From NCBI GenBank assembly GCA_002633005.1, contig NMRA01000054.1, forward strand, positions 745,674 through 809,673: 64,000 nucleotides of DNA, written 5' to 3'. Within the stretch, counting starts at the first letter, position 1. Every line of letters starts with the position of its first letter. A program made the translations under genes and the position numbers. This document shows, piece by piece, positions 39,601-50,173 of this stretch. The DNA comes from Phoronis australis. Taxonomy: Eukaryota > Phoronida > Phoronidae. The notes below the pieces were generated by a model, which made no database searches, was not told where the DNA came from, and saw only the letters and a program-made list of their open reading frames with translations.

Positions 39601-42600
39601 CTAGCAAAAGTATATAATTTCTGAAAGAGGAAAGACCGGGAAATACAAAAATATGTTTTTTATTTATGGACTATTATTATTATTACGTTAACATCTTTTT
39701 AAGTCAAAATTTCATTTTTAGAAAGGCACATTCTAAGCAAAATAACCCTTTGGTCGGTTTGAATGAAAACTTCACCAATTACCTCAAAAACAATGTTAGG
39801 AATTTTCGATTAGTCTTTTCTTTTGGTTTCTATGGCCAGGGTCCTAGAAGATGTCAGGAAGTTTAAAGGCCGAAACATCTAATGATGGGACTCCCTTCCT
39901 CTGACGATCGTCTTATCTTTCGCTCCCCGGAGTTTCTTATCACAAATCACCTCGCAATACGTAAGGTAATTTTGAACAAATAGAAGCCGTATTCGTCTTT
40001 GTTACATTACGCAAAAACTAGGCTTTTATTTCGAAAATTCTAACATTGTTTTGAAATTGATGAATAAATATTAAGCTTGAAAAGTTTCGGCGAAATTCAG
40101 AGCAGTTTTTGAGAACTCGTGCTCCTAAGTTCAAATGAATTCGATTTGCCGAAGCCGAGAAAAAAACAATCAAACTGAGACGAGTAAAAATCTAAGTCTT
40201 CGATTGATGACCACAGAGGGATGAGATGATTCGTAGCATTCATTCTCAACGGTGGTATGCATGTAGACGCACAGCTCCCTCAGGATTAGAATTACGTTTT
40301 GTCTTTGTTTTCCCCGGCTCCGTTCTATCATAAGTACACCTCGTTGACTCAATATTATGGCGACTGAAAGAACTGAGGGTGCATACGTAGCTGCTCTGCA
40401 CCTGGCGGGAGGTTCGATTTGAGTGACAGCCCTGTAAACTTGACCTCCCATAAGTAGTGAACAAATATTCACGCGGTTGTGTGGTTCCAAAGTGGTTCTG
40501 CTAAATCTTTTTTCCGCTACACGGTATATCTTTTGTATTTGAAGTTCCCCGAGAATGAATGAAGATAAGGTATTTTGCTAGACACCCGAAAAATATTGTA
40601 AAAATGGTCATTCTTAATGAATAAGATTTGAGATAACCTTAAGCGTCTTTCTTTTCTCAAGAACAATTTAGGGGGTTTCTAGTTGCCTTATTGTATGCGT
40701 CAGTGACGAGGCGCTGTATTACGTCACAGTGCTACCAGTGAGACCACGAGCGCAGAACCCGAGTCCCGCGTCAACGCCAAAACTTGAGGTTCGAAGAACA
40801 AATTTCGACACTTTGTAAACTCATTTGCCATAAATAACACGAAGAGGCAACAGCTGTCTTGTTTAATGTCTTATTTCACCAAGAACAGACAATTTACGGC
40901 ACATGCTGAGAATCGAACTAAATGGACCGAAAAAGAATTGCTATCTATCTATCCAATGCACTTGTTTAGTAAAGTGGATCTCGTTGACGAGAACTGCGTT
41001 AACGAGAAAAGTTGCAGCTGCTGTTAAAACGGTGTTTACAACAACGAAACGGGACAATTGGGACAATGACGTTCATAACGATTATTATGAGAGATGTTGT
41101 TCACGATTTTGATGTCGCTGAAAGATGATTTAGTGTTGGTGGTGCGAGTAAAACGTCCTACCAGTTATCCAAACCCACTGCCCCTCAGTTCCCACGTCTT
41201 TTCCAGAGTGTGTGACATGTTCTTTGGCATAGGCACCAATCCAAATACTCGTTTTCGACCACTTTAGCTGACGGACTTTATTCTCTATGAACCTTTGAAC
41301 GGTTTCATTGCGAATTGTGGCGAGTGTGCCTCCAAACTGCGTACATGTTATGTTGGCTTCTGGCCATGTCTTTCGAGAACGCACAAAGTCGTAACACAAG
41401 TTCTCAAAGTATTCGAGTTCGCCCAAGATCCTGGTTTGACAACGATATGGCACTGAAATGGATTAAAGCAAATTAAATCTATACATTTTACGCTGCATAA
41501 CTTAACCAACAGAATACATACAAGATTTGTAAAGTTCGGAGAACAATTTCGACACTTTGTAAACTCATTTGCCATAAATAACAAGAAGAGGCAACAGGTG
41601 TATTGTTTAATGTCTTATTTCACCAAGAACAGACAATTTACGGCTGAGAATCGAACTAAATGAACCGAAAAAGAATTGCTATCTATCTATCCAACGACAT
41701 AAAACATCACAAAATGTAAAGATGATGCAACATTTGACATTCAAAATATCAAACGAAAAAAATGCGTGCGTCCACATTTTGACTCAAAGCGGCTATAAAC
41801 CAGCGTTCCCCTCAACTTGAGAAGAGAGGTGATCTCTGGACTTGTTATCAACTGACAATTTATTATTTCTCGGGACCATGGTCGGCGCATAAGAGTAGTC
41901 GGAATCCTTCAAAATGGACTAATGCCAAGTATTATAGAGGAAATTGATTGCCACCGATCATACACCACACCACACCACAATTAACCGACGTTGATAAAAT
42001 ACTTATGCTTCTGTCGCATTGGCACCGGGTATAAGAAACGGGGTTTCTTAGATTAAAGAATATTGGCAGATGTGTTTCTACCGAGAAGATTGCATGTCGT
42101 GGCGTTGCAGTTGGCATGAGCATTTTGCAGTGCCTAGAATTAAGGTCAGGTTTGGCAGCTGATTTGAGGAATGTGTTGAATATAATTTCAAGGCAACTGA
42201 TATGCTTTTGCTTTTGAATGTGGACGTGACCTACTTTTGATGAAAAATGGAGGCTGCAGTTTGCTTTTGACCCCTGTCGCCTGCTGTCAGAGAAGCCGGG
42301 TACGATTTCAGGAGGCTATCAAACAGATCAAAATTGCCAAGAAGGCAGGTGGTAAGGGGCGTAGTATGACCACATTTTTAAAATTTAGAGATAACGAGCA
42401 TTCTGAATCTATAGTCAGATTTTTTCTAGTGCTTGCAGGGAAGAGGTAATTTTGGGGAGAAAACTGCAAAATTTGCGGTTTTTGGCCCTATTTTTCTAGG
42501 CCGGGTTTTTCGATGTGAATTAATCGATTAAAAATCTGTAGCATAATTAAATTTCAGTTATCATGAGTAGTGCTTGTGAGTTGGGAATGCTACAAAACCT

Positions 42601-45549
42601 TTTGTTTTTTCAGACTCTTGTTAAGGAATTGAGGAAAGAACTCGTCTCTATTTAGGCGTGCATCGGCAGCCAAAACCCTGTTGTAACTGTAATGTGTCCC
42701 CTTAATTTGTGGACGATCTCGATTAGTGTGGCGCCCCCTAGTGACTACCTTTTGTATCCAGCGCTGCTTTCCCTAAGCCCCTTGCAGGATCTTTGTGATG
42801 TGCGACAAGTATATAATCCCCATGAACGTGACAACTTAATAGATGGAAATTTATTGTGGACGGCTCAGGTACCACTGAACCTCTTAGTGATAATTCTATT
42901 TTTACATTGGCCTTTTGTTTCTTCGGAATTCCAACACGGATTTAGATGGAATTTTGCAAATAGATTTTCTATAGGAACAAGACGAGGCCTTTTCTTTTTT
43001 TGGACTGGTTTGACGTATTCCGCACAACTTGGTGGCCACTTTTATAAAGTAATAAACACTCTTACAAGCACAGCGTTTACGGTGAAGTCGTGGACGCATT
43101 TCAACGCTTTGCACTGCTGTGGTTCAAAATTCAGCACAATTCAAATTTGTTACCTTAATGAAAAATATTTACACACGGCGTGATCATCAAGCGTATTTTA
43201 ATTCATCCCACACACTGCTACATTTTTATTAACTCATTAAGTATTTTCCATATAAGATCACTTCCAGAAAGCTACATTTAAACTTTTTGGACGGCCATGT
43301 TGACCTTGCCAATGTTCTAAAGCTTGCGTGGACTTGCTTAAGTGTTGTTGCAACAACCAATCAACACACAAACGTCTTATACAAAAATAGACAAACTTGC
43401 GAAGTATTTTCATTAACAGCAAAACCACATTAACTTTAGTTTTGATAAGAAATGTAATTATTTTCCGTTTTATTTATACGTGTTTTTTGTTGAGTTTTGG
43501 GTCCATAGGAAGTATTTCCCCGTTTTCAGCACCCCCCGTCTTCATACTCTCCCGTTTCATCGTTCCCCCGGCTCAAAATTCCTGGGCCCCAATGTTCGAT
43601 CTTTCCGATATCTAACTAGCATGGTGCTAACTGGTTCTGTTGTAATTTGGGCGTCATGCATTACTTTTATTCATACCGGAGGTCAGGGATTTTTTTGTAA
43701 ATTGCTTATTAAATCCAATGGCAAAAACTTTTACGTGCGTCAATAAACATGCATTCTTGCCAAATTTTATTCGTGTTTTTTTAAACAAATATATCTACCC
43801 GAGACACAATTGATGGATGGCGAATCTTTAACAATGGCGCCTATTCGAGATTTAGAAACAGACTTCACAGCGGAGACCTTCTCAGTCCCTTGTAGGCTAG
43901 TTATGAATCCCCTGCTTTATCTAAAAGCTGATTAAATGTGCCAAAGGCGAAATAAGACGGAATTGTCTTTCATCTGTTCGTAATAACACAAGCACAGCCA
44001 TTGGGGCTCAGCGAGGCCATGACCCTGTTCATTGCTAAAATGCTCCCCCCGTCAAAAGTTATTTCAATTTTCGATCCCCCTGCTCACTAAAAAGTGATCT
44101 CATTTCAATTCACACCGACTCCCCCCAAAATTGTCGTTTTGCGCATATGGGCTCGAGCAGAAATTGAATTGATGGGTAGAGGGATCACCAGGCTTGGGAA
44201 CATTGGTTTCAGACACCAGGGCCGAGGAACAATGCGGGAGAAACCTCGAGACGGGTATCATCCGGAGTGCGTCGTATCAGGAGTAGTCCGATGGGAGAAC
44301 AAAGGAATTGGAGATCTAGAGACGATCTAAATTTTAATTCAATGTTGGCACTGCTATTTAGAAAATACGTTTTGCTTTAATACAAAGCCAAAACAACATT
44401 AAAAAGAATTCAAACACTCTTAAAGTTGAAGAATGTTCTTTTTAGATAGTCATAACCACAACGATTGCCAGTTCTTGTGCATGTTATCTTTATCACCATC
44501 TTGTGTACGTTTATAGAATTTTGGAAATCAAGTGCTTGCCAAAATTTACACCATGGGGCTCGAATTTGTCGGTGTGCGGACCTTTTAGTAAAAGAAATCA
44601 ACGAGGACTAAAAAGGGGGAGGGGGCACTAGGTTCAAGCCCGCGAATTTTGCATCCGCGCCGACTTCCCGTGGGATTTTGTGGACCTTTGTCTCGTTTAC
44701 TCGAACATTTTGTTTCACTGAAGCGGACCTTTTTGCCCAATTCGCTAAATTGGGCGGCTTGTTCGAGCCCCCCGAGCCCCCCTTAGGTTGGGTGCACCCA
44801 TGTCCACGTCCAATTTCCATAATTAGCTAAATTCAAAAAGCATGTTTCATGGAAATGTGCAAGTTTAAACAAGGGGACTTTTTACTTTTATAAAATGCAA
44901 TAGTTTGTGATATCCATACATCAAAAACAAAATTGCTTCCCGGAAGACACCACAGAAGGGGTTCATGAACCTCATGTGGACTACGGCCCACGGCCTAACA
45001 TTGGATAGCAAGTTGAGTAGAATGAAAAATACCGCAATGTCTGCTCGTTTTCCAGGTGGATTTTGTTTGTAGGGCTATACCTGGTGAAAAATCAATGTAG
45101 GCCTATAGTGAGATTCGTCGCGTCTTAAAAGCGGGGAATTTTGATCAAGGTGTGGCAGGACAACTTACGTAGGCCTACATTATTACCGCGTATATAACAG
45201 CAGGAAGCAACAATGACATATGCAAAACACGGCCACATGTTTAGAAATGCAAGCGTTGGTCAACAACTTCAAGCTACTTTGTCTAGATCCAGATAACGTG
45301 CAGGCCTACTGAATATAGGCTAACTCAGTCGGCGCAATCAACCCACGTATTGAAGTTTGAGCACCGGTTTCACTGACTACCAGCGAAAAATTATCGCCTA
45401 CAGTTTTTGTCATTTCGTACACATTAAGCAATACCTTCAGGTATCGAAGCCGTCCCAGCAACAATAGAAGTAGCGCAGCACACAAAAGCTATGGCCTTAT
45501 ACATCACAAACCAGCTCCGAACGTCGATGCTCTCTTTTTGCTCAGTCAT
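30533..45549 (-). CDS. Mucin-stalked transmembrane C-type lectin (spliced span)
   Basis: A type I membrane protein assembled from five exons, all joined in phase 1: 45549-45435 (signal peptide), 41452-41162 and 39071-38910 (one C-type lectin domain), 37797-35164 (878-codon Ser/Thr-rich stalk), 30611-30533 (transmembrane segment, ending phase 2). About 1,090 residues are visible; the cytoplasmic tail is not found. The lectin domain is long-form, with six cysteines (RC..LC, ITC, VC, SC, IC), a WIGAYA core, EPN and WFD. EPN is the mannose-type calcium-site triplet, while WFD replaces the usual WND, so sugar binding may be weak. Expected role: cell-surface recognition or adhesion with an O-glycosylated stalk. 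Known relatives with this layout include endosialin/thrombomodulin-like and invertebrate lectin-mucin receptors; orthology not claimed. Confidence 0.85.
30688..30845. repeat. Near-perfect hairpin (foldback) element
   Basis: Two arms of about 73 bp meet near 30766 with only a short loop. Outer ends CCACTGGGAAATTAATT and AATTAATTTCCCAGTG; inner parts TTAAATACCTGTAGAAA and TTTCTGCAGGTATTTAA. It is 77 bp upstream of the transmembrane exon acceptor. Non-coding; probably a small MITE. Confidence 0.85.
31595..33088. mobile_element. TIR-bounded DNA transposon or MITE enclosing an N gap
   Basis: Left end TAGTCGGTGGGCCAGAT, right end ATCTGGCCCACCGACTA; both are followed inward by matching inverse blocks (TGTGAGTACTTTAGGGGGG / CCCCCCAAAGTACTCACA, and AAAAAGTTCCCACA / GTGGGAATTTTTT). 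TA flanks both sides (TATA before, AT after), compatible with a mariner-type TA target. 934 of the roughly 1,494 bp are N, so coding content is unknown. Confidence 0.75.
31943..32876. other. Assembly gap (934 Ns)
   Basis: Inside the TIR-bounded element within a lectin gene intron. Open frames crossing it are artefacts. Confidence 0.99.
35164..37797 (-). CDS. Lectin gene exon 4, Ser/Thr-rich mucin-like stalk with tandem repeats
   Basis: One 2,634 bp exon, acceptor CGTTTCAG (ends 37798), donor GTAAGT (35163), phase 1 at each end, with no stop in frame. The product is dominated by Thr, Ser, Lys, Pro and Val and has many N-glycosylation sequons (NHSS, NETP, NRSS, NTTV). The second half contains about five diverged repeats of roughly 75-80 residues. 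Their common blocks are ILPFPQN/K-VALT, TKQVAGKxTSHKWT, GHVTKHxQN and ETPRSITFVTEEFSS. The C-terminal part turns acidic and Pro-rich (METEEEKDGISEIDG) before the transmembrane exon. Composition and position fit a rod-like, heavily O-glycosylated extracellular stalk. No Cys occurs before the splice donor. Confidence 0.88.
37798..38909. other. Lectin gene intron 3, no recognised content
   Basis: About 1.1 kb. A motif ATATGATTTGGA/TGTATGATTTGGAG occurs twice near 38425 and 38470. Nothing else noticed. Confidence 0.6.
38910..39071 (-). CDS. Lectin gene exon 3, second part of C-type lectin domain
   Basis: Acceptor CCTTTCCAG ends at 39072; donor GTGAGG at 38909; phase 1 both ends. The joined product continues WVWITG-EPLESGYRNWARDE with PNQFWMEPGNVCANI, KWFDHSCSQRAHAFICQY. 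It shows the W-x-x-x-EPN calcium-site triplet, the WND-like WFD, and the last three domain cysteines. The open frame upstream of the acceptor is intronic. Confidence 0.9.
39072..41161. other. Lectin gene intron 2
   Basis: About 2.1 kb. Contains the left copy of the direct repeat that flanks exon 2 (about 40795-40965). A 106-codon minus-strand frame at 40490-40170 shows no domain I can name. The rest is unassigned. Confidence 0.5.
40795..40965 (+). repeat. Direct repeat flanking lectin exon 2, left copy
   Basis: Includes TTTCGACACTTTGTAAACTC, TTAATGTCTTATTTCACC and AAAAGAATTGCTATCTATC. The same order recurs at 41530-41700 with a few differences. The pair lies on either side of the lectin exon at 41162-41452. 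Confidence 0.85.
41162..41452 (-). CDS. Lectin gene exon 2, first part of C-type lectin domain
   Basis: Acceptor ATTTCAG ends at 41453. The product runs PYRCQTRILGELEYFENLCY, then WPEANITCTQFGGTLATI, FIENKVRQLKW, SIWIGAYAKE and GQWVWITG. These are the N-terminal disulfide pair, helix 1 with its Cys, the GG-LA-I strand, and the WIG and W-W-G motifs of C-type lectin domains. Donor GTAGGA at 41161 is weak, but phase 1 and the register of the domain support it. About 165 bp direct repeats flank the exon. Confidence 0.9.
41453..45434. other. Lectin gene intron 1, mostly unassigned
   Basis: About 4 kb. Contains the right flanking repeat (41530-41700). A 163-codon plus frame (42692-43183) and others near 43400-44330 show no recognisable domain or splice structure. 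Treated as non-coding. Confidence 0.5.
41530..41700 (+). repeat. Direct repeat flanking lectin exon 2, right copy
   Basis: Second copy of 40795-40965. Lacks a short CACATG segment after TTTACGG and has several substitutions. Confidence 0.85.
45435..45549 (-). CDS. Lectin gene exon 1, signal peptide
   Basis: From ATG (45549) the frame reads MTEQKESIDVRSWFVM then YKAIAFVCCATSIVAGTASI, a hydrophobic core followed by small residues. A second Met at 45504 would give a compact signal peptide starting MYKAIAF. The donor is GTATTG at 45434, weak but phase 1, as the lectin exon requires; reading through gives a stop three codons later. The next exon is about 4 kb away. Support comes from signal-peptide character and phase only. 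Confidence 0.6.
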
Positions 45550-48500
45550 GTACCAAGGCAGACGTGCTTTAGGCTATGTTTTTTTGCAATCTAATCGGTC
45601 AAAGTTTGTCACTCTCGCACGCGCAAAAAGATACATACGATAGCAAAATCGATGCATGCGCATTCCGGAGCATAGATTTACGTTGGCCTAGTCGGTACCA
45701 AGCCCGATTCACGTGCCGTCCAATCGAAGAACACAGGCGATCTTATTTCGCTCATTGAACGTTCATCTGTTCACTCAGTCAAAGACAAAGTTAACGCAGA
45801 GAACCCCAAATCGACAAGCAAGGTGGCATGTTCAAATTATTCATTAGTTTTCTTAACTATTTTGAACTGCTATCATGTTATGGAAATGTTTGAGATGCAT
45901 GTGGCTGAGAAGTTGGGCGTTTTGAAATTTGAATGGCCTACACACCGAGGAAATTAACTTAAAAGGACACCAAACCCGGTTTTGGCCTATTAACAGTGTC
46001 AGAATAAATATTGATTAAGTAATTAGTAAGAATAGATCCATTTTAAGTTGCCCAAAATTATTTGTGCATATGTACTTTTAAATCATGGGGTCAGACTTGT
46101 TGACATGTATTTTAATGTCAAAATCTATTTTTAGATGGTGTTTACAACTTTAGGTTCTGGGGTCAAAGTACTCTAGAGATTCTAGAATATTCTGAGAACA
46201 AATTGTAACAGCCAATAATATGAGTGGATATGATCATGTGGTTTTTATTAGCCAATCACTAAATAAGTGGAATGTTATATTATGGGCTGAAATCAACTAG
46301 ATAATTAGATGAGCTATAGTAGTTGAAGTATAAAGACTTGCTACAGTGTACAGAAGCAACTGTACGACAGAGCCATCTCGTGGAAGATTCTAGAAAGGAT
46401 CTTGGCAAGGGCAAGGGTAAACGAACAGGAAGTTAATTAAGAGCTTGTCACTTGCATTTTGGGTAGTAACATACTACCTGAAGTGTTGCGTCATCAGCCA
46501 GAGACTGTGACCAGCAAGAAGATTCGCGGGTAGAAGAAATTGCCTGCAAGTGTTGCATCACCAGAGACGGTGACCAGCAAGTACACTGTCGCTATACAGT
46601 GTGTGTAGTTCGAAGATTCACCAACAGGACAGACATCCAACAAGTGGAGAGTCCTAGCTTGGATAGCAGATAAGACATTTGATTGTTTTGGTTGTTTGAT
46701 TAAAGTAATCTTTAAAGAGGGCGCTAGCGCAGTTACTCTTTGTAGTTGATTACTTAATTAACAATAGGTTTCACTTGTCTAATTAGGGGTTATCATATAA
46801 TAAATTAATTACTGGATTTGATCATTCACTTTCCATCTACGCACAATCTCAAAGCATAGCTACCTTTTAAANGTTTGCTGGTGTAAAAATACTAAAAACT
46901 TGAAACAAAATGAAACAAGCTCCGATACTTTGTTATAACATGTACGCAACCTAGGTACCGTCAGCGACGAACACATGATAAAAGAATCAGGGGGAAAAGG
47001 CATAGCGAACCTTTTACAGCACTGTGACAAACAATAAAAAATAAGGACGATTGATACAATGATAAATTACGATGTAAACTCTTCAAATATGACATAAGCA
47101 ATGAATGTGCAAAGCAGCCGATACCCCCGCCGTTCACGTCACTGACACATCAGCCAATCAGCGATCGCTTTCAGAATTCAGTGTTTTGACCATGAATACG
47201 AATTGGCTTTTGTTTGGCACGCAAGTCAGGCAAATGTGAGTTTTATTTGTATGTTAGAACCGATTAACTGCAACATTATTTTGACTACAGTCCCCTTTTA
47301 ACTTAGAAGGACACCAAACCAGGTTTTGGCCTATTAACAGATAGTAAAAATGATTTTCTCATCCAATTCCCTGGAACAAAATAATGCTCTATAACCCTCG
47401 ATAACCGCAAAAGTTTGGAGGAAAATATGGAAATTACTTTCAAAGTCTGATAAACGGGCAAGCGTGACCTACGCTTTTAGCGAGTAACAAGGCAACTGTG
47501 CGGGAAGACCACCTTCCAAAAAAACACAATATCCAATCTACGACTTCAGTTTTTAGTTGATTCCTGCTTCTATGTTTGAAGATGGATGCCAGTGATGCAT
47601 TAGCAGTTGACCGAGAACGAAGATTGGGTGAAATCGTCAAAACAGGATTTAAGTATCTTTTTAAGTCGTGAGCGTAAGCACTACGCCTGCTGGCTGGCGT
47701 ACCCACAAATCCCTTTCAGTATATCATGTGATGTAATACACACGGTTAAATTCTCACAAATGCTTAGCTGTTCTCACTGCTAAAACCCGTTTTCAATCCA
47801 CATGCAGAGTATTACAGGACACATAAAGATGATAAAAATGTCGGCCATTTTGTTTGAGGGTCTTAAGTGTTACCGTGTCGCCTTCTTTCTTACATGCGGG
47901 AAATCAGAATAAGGCCAATCAAAAGTGTGATTTTTGTACTCAACAAATTTGGTTTAGAAAAAAGACCGTTTGTGGTTGCTTTAATTACACCAGTTAACAT
48001 GAAATAACAAGCACTAAACTTTGGTATGGTCAATATCTTTTAAATACAATAAATGAATTACATGTACTTACTAGATAACTAATAAATAAATTTAAAATAG
48101 GGGTAGGTCAGGTTTCGGGGCAGTTTTGAGGTAGGCGTTACAGGCTCGAAGAATCTGGTTTGTTATTTATTTGTGAACACGTCGGGAATGAGAGAAACCA
48201 TTTGTTCGGCTGCAGCTGCACTACTCTTCAAGACAGCGGCACCCTGTTACATTTGTGCATTGGGTAGTGACTGAGAAATGAATTGCGATTTCAGGTAGCT
48301 CTCAAACAAACCAGAGTTGAAAAAATAGTTTACTTTTGGACCACATTTTTGGAATCTGTAGGAAATTTGCTTTCAGAATCTAATGCCGGCATATGTCGCA
48401 CATCGGCAGGGAAGTGGTGGGTTTAGAGTGGAAAGAGCCAATTTTACGTTTATCCCATTTTTCTTAGGATACCTTGCTTTTCAGTAGCAGTGAAAGTGCC

Positions 48501-49573
48501 AACAATACATGACAGAATACAGTTTCTGTGCTCATCCGTAGAGCTTGTGATGTGAAATGACTAAAACGTTTCATTCTTTTAAAACAGTTTTCGAAAGAGT
48601 GAAGAAAATGTCCTTCGGTGTGTATTCTGTTAGGGAAAACCATGTCCTGTGCCCCCCAAAAGACTTAATTGTGCATATGCCGGGAATCCAGTATGCGCAG
48701 GTGTGTAGCCTAACAACATATTTTCGAGCTCTCGATTTTTCCGGAATAAAATTTGGAGAGGAAACTTTATTAACAGTCCACAAATGTGTATAAATTTTAA
48801 CTGTAACTAAATAGCTTTCAACCTACCACTTTTAGAAGCTCTTTTGTCTAGACAAGCTTGCTGTTCCACAGGTTATCCAGATAATTACTGATCACTTCAA
48901 CTTAGATTGGCATCGGAAAATCACTAACCACACGACAAGCTCAAACTATTCTAAGTAGGACGTAGAACCGAGAATCAACAACAGTTGGTAAGATTTGCCT
49001 ACCAATGGCCTCGCAGCCTTCTACTCAACCGACATATCAACTGCATTTTGGAAATCGCCTGACCAAACAGGTTTAACAATGTTTCCAAATATTTGAGAAA
49101 GCAGGCAGATTGGACGACTTTTCTTATGAGGAATCTCATAAAGAGGTGTCCCCATGAATCGTAATCAGGCAGCAGACCAACCCTGTGGCTAAGCACGCCT
49201 AATGCACCGCAAAATACATCAGGTTGCCTGCCTTCTCCTACCCCCACTCAATTTAGTTGATAGAAAAGCGCTCGCTTTTCATATGATTCATGTATATCAA
49301 ACTGGTTGCATCGACATGAGGGCGTAAACACTGGATACCTGCTTCCAATTGTTAGGCCAATGAACATGACAACACAGTAAAGTGAATAATTAGGAGCCAT
49401 GGCAACAGTACTTATGTTTATCCCATTTCTCAAAGTGATTTCTATCTCCAGGGAGTAACTGCACTAATGAAATTACCTATTACCTCCAATCAATCAACAA
49501 AGAATCATGAAATGTTAATTTCACCAAAGTCTTTACTACGTTTCGTCATAGCGATTCATTATCAGTTTGGAAC
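45550..49573. other. Intergenic region between lectin (minus) and channel (plus) genes
   Basis: The two genes diverge from here, so both promoters should lie in this stretch. No TATA box or start site can be assigned; ATGCGCAT-type sequence at 45654-45662 is NRF1-like. A single N is at 46872. A short block AGGACACCAAACC-GGTTTTGGCC occurs on both sides of it (about 45962 and 47308). Around 46480-46590 GTGTTGC...GTGACCAGCAAG repeats twice. N-terminal exon(s) of the channel may also lie near its right end. Confidence 0.4.
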
Positions 49574-50173
49574 ATGTTCTCTTCAGATGGTAAGCCGAGT
49601 TATCGTGTGGCCATCGCGAGCTTTTTCGAACAGACAACTGGTCACGGATTACCACGAATTTACGCATCCAAGGAACAATTGCGGAAACTGTTCTGGTCAT
49701 TCGTGTTTTTGGGTTGTTTGGTAGCTTTTTTGATTAATGCTGGTATTTTAATATATACCTATTTCACATTCCCCATAAACACCGAGCTCTCTGTTCAGTA
49801 CAACTCCGAAGCCGAATTTCCTAGCATAACCCTGTGTAACATAAATCCTGTCAGAGTTTCCATGGTAGAAAATTACACAGAGATGATCCAGCTAATTGAC
49901 CAGCGTTTACCCGAATTGGGAATTCTGATAAGAAAGAAAGTTGCTACAATGATTGACGATCTGGGGGAGACGGATTTCAAAAAAGTCTTTGGCAACATGA
50001 AATGGCAGGATCTTAATTCGTCGCATGACTTAAGCACTTACGCGATGAGTTTCGAACACACTACGGTGTCGACTATGTCAATACAAGAGCGTCTGCCTAA
50101 GGAATCGTCCCGGGACATGCATCGAAGAGTTAAGCGGGAGCTGCCAAAACTGGAGTCTTCAAAACCTAAAAAG
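49574..50173 (+). CDS. DEG/ENaC exon with HG motif, TM1 and start of ectodomain
   Basis: Reads KPSYRVAIASFFEQTTGHG, then LPRIYASKEQLRKLF, TM1 WSFVFLGCLVAFLINAGILI, then YTYFTFPINTELSV and FPSITLCNINPV. Donor GTAAAA at 50174, phase 0. The start is uncertain. An ATG at 49574 gives a very short N-terminus, but a good acceptor TGTTCTCTTCAG ends at 49586 in phase 1, so a further 5' exon may supply the cytoplasmic N-terminus. The ectodomain part carries a sequon (ENYTEM) and near its end an RVKR furin-type site followed by basic residues. Confidence 0.88.

Noticed and set aside
40170-40490. 106-codon minus-strand frame in the lectin intron
   Set aside because: No domain, signal peptide or in-phase splice sites; adjacent lectin exons join directly.
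42692-43183. 163-codon plus-strand frame
   Set aside because: Composition looks like random AT-rich translation; no recognisable motif, and antisense to a lectin gene intron.
45958-47340. AGGACACCAAACC block on both sides of the single N at 46872 considered as another tandem haplotype pair
   Set aside because: Only about 40 bp match and the sequences diverge at once, so this is more likely a dispersed repeat.
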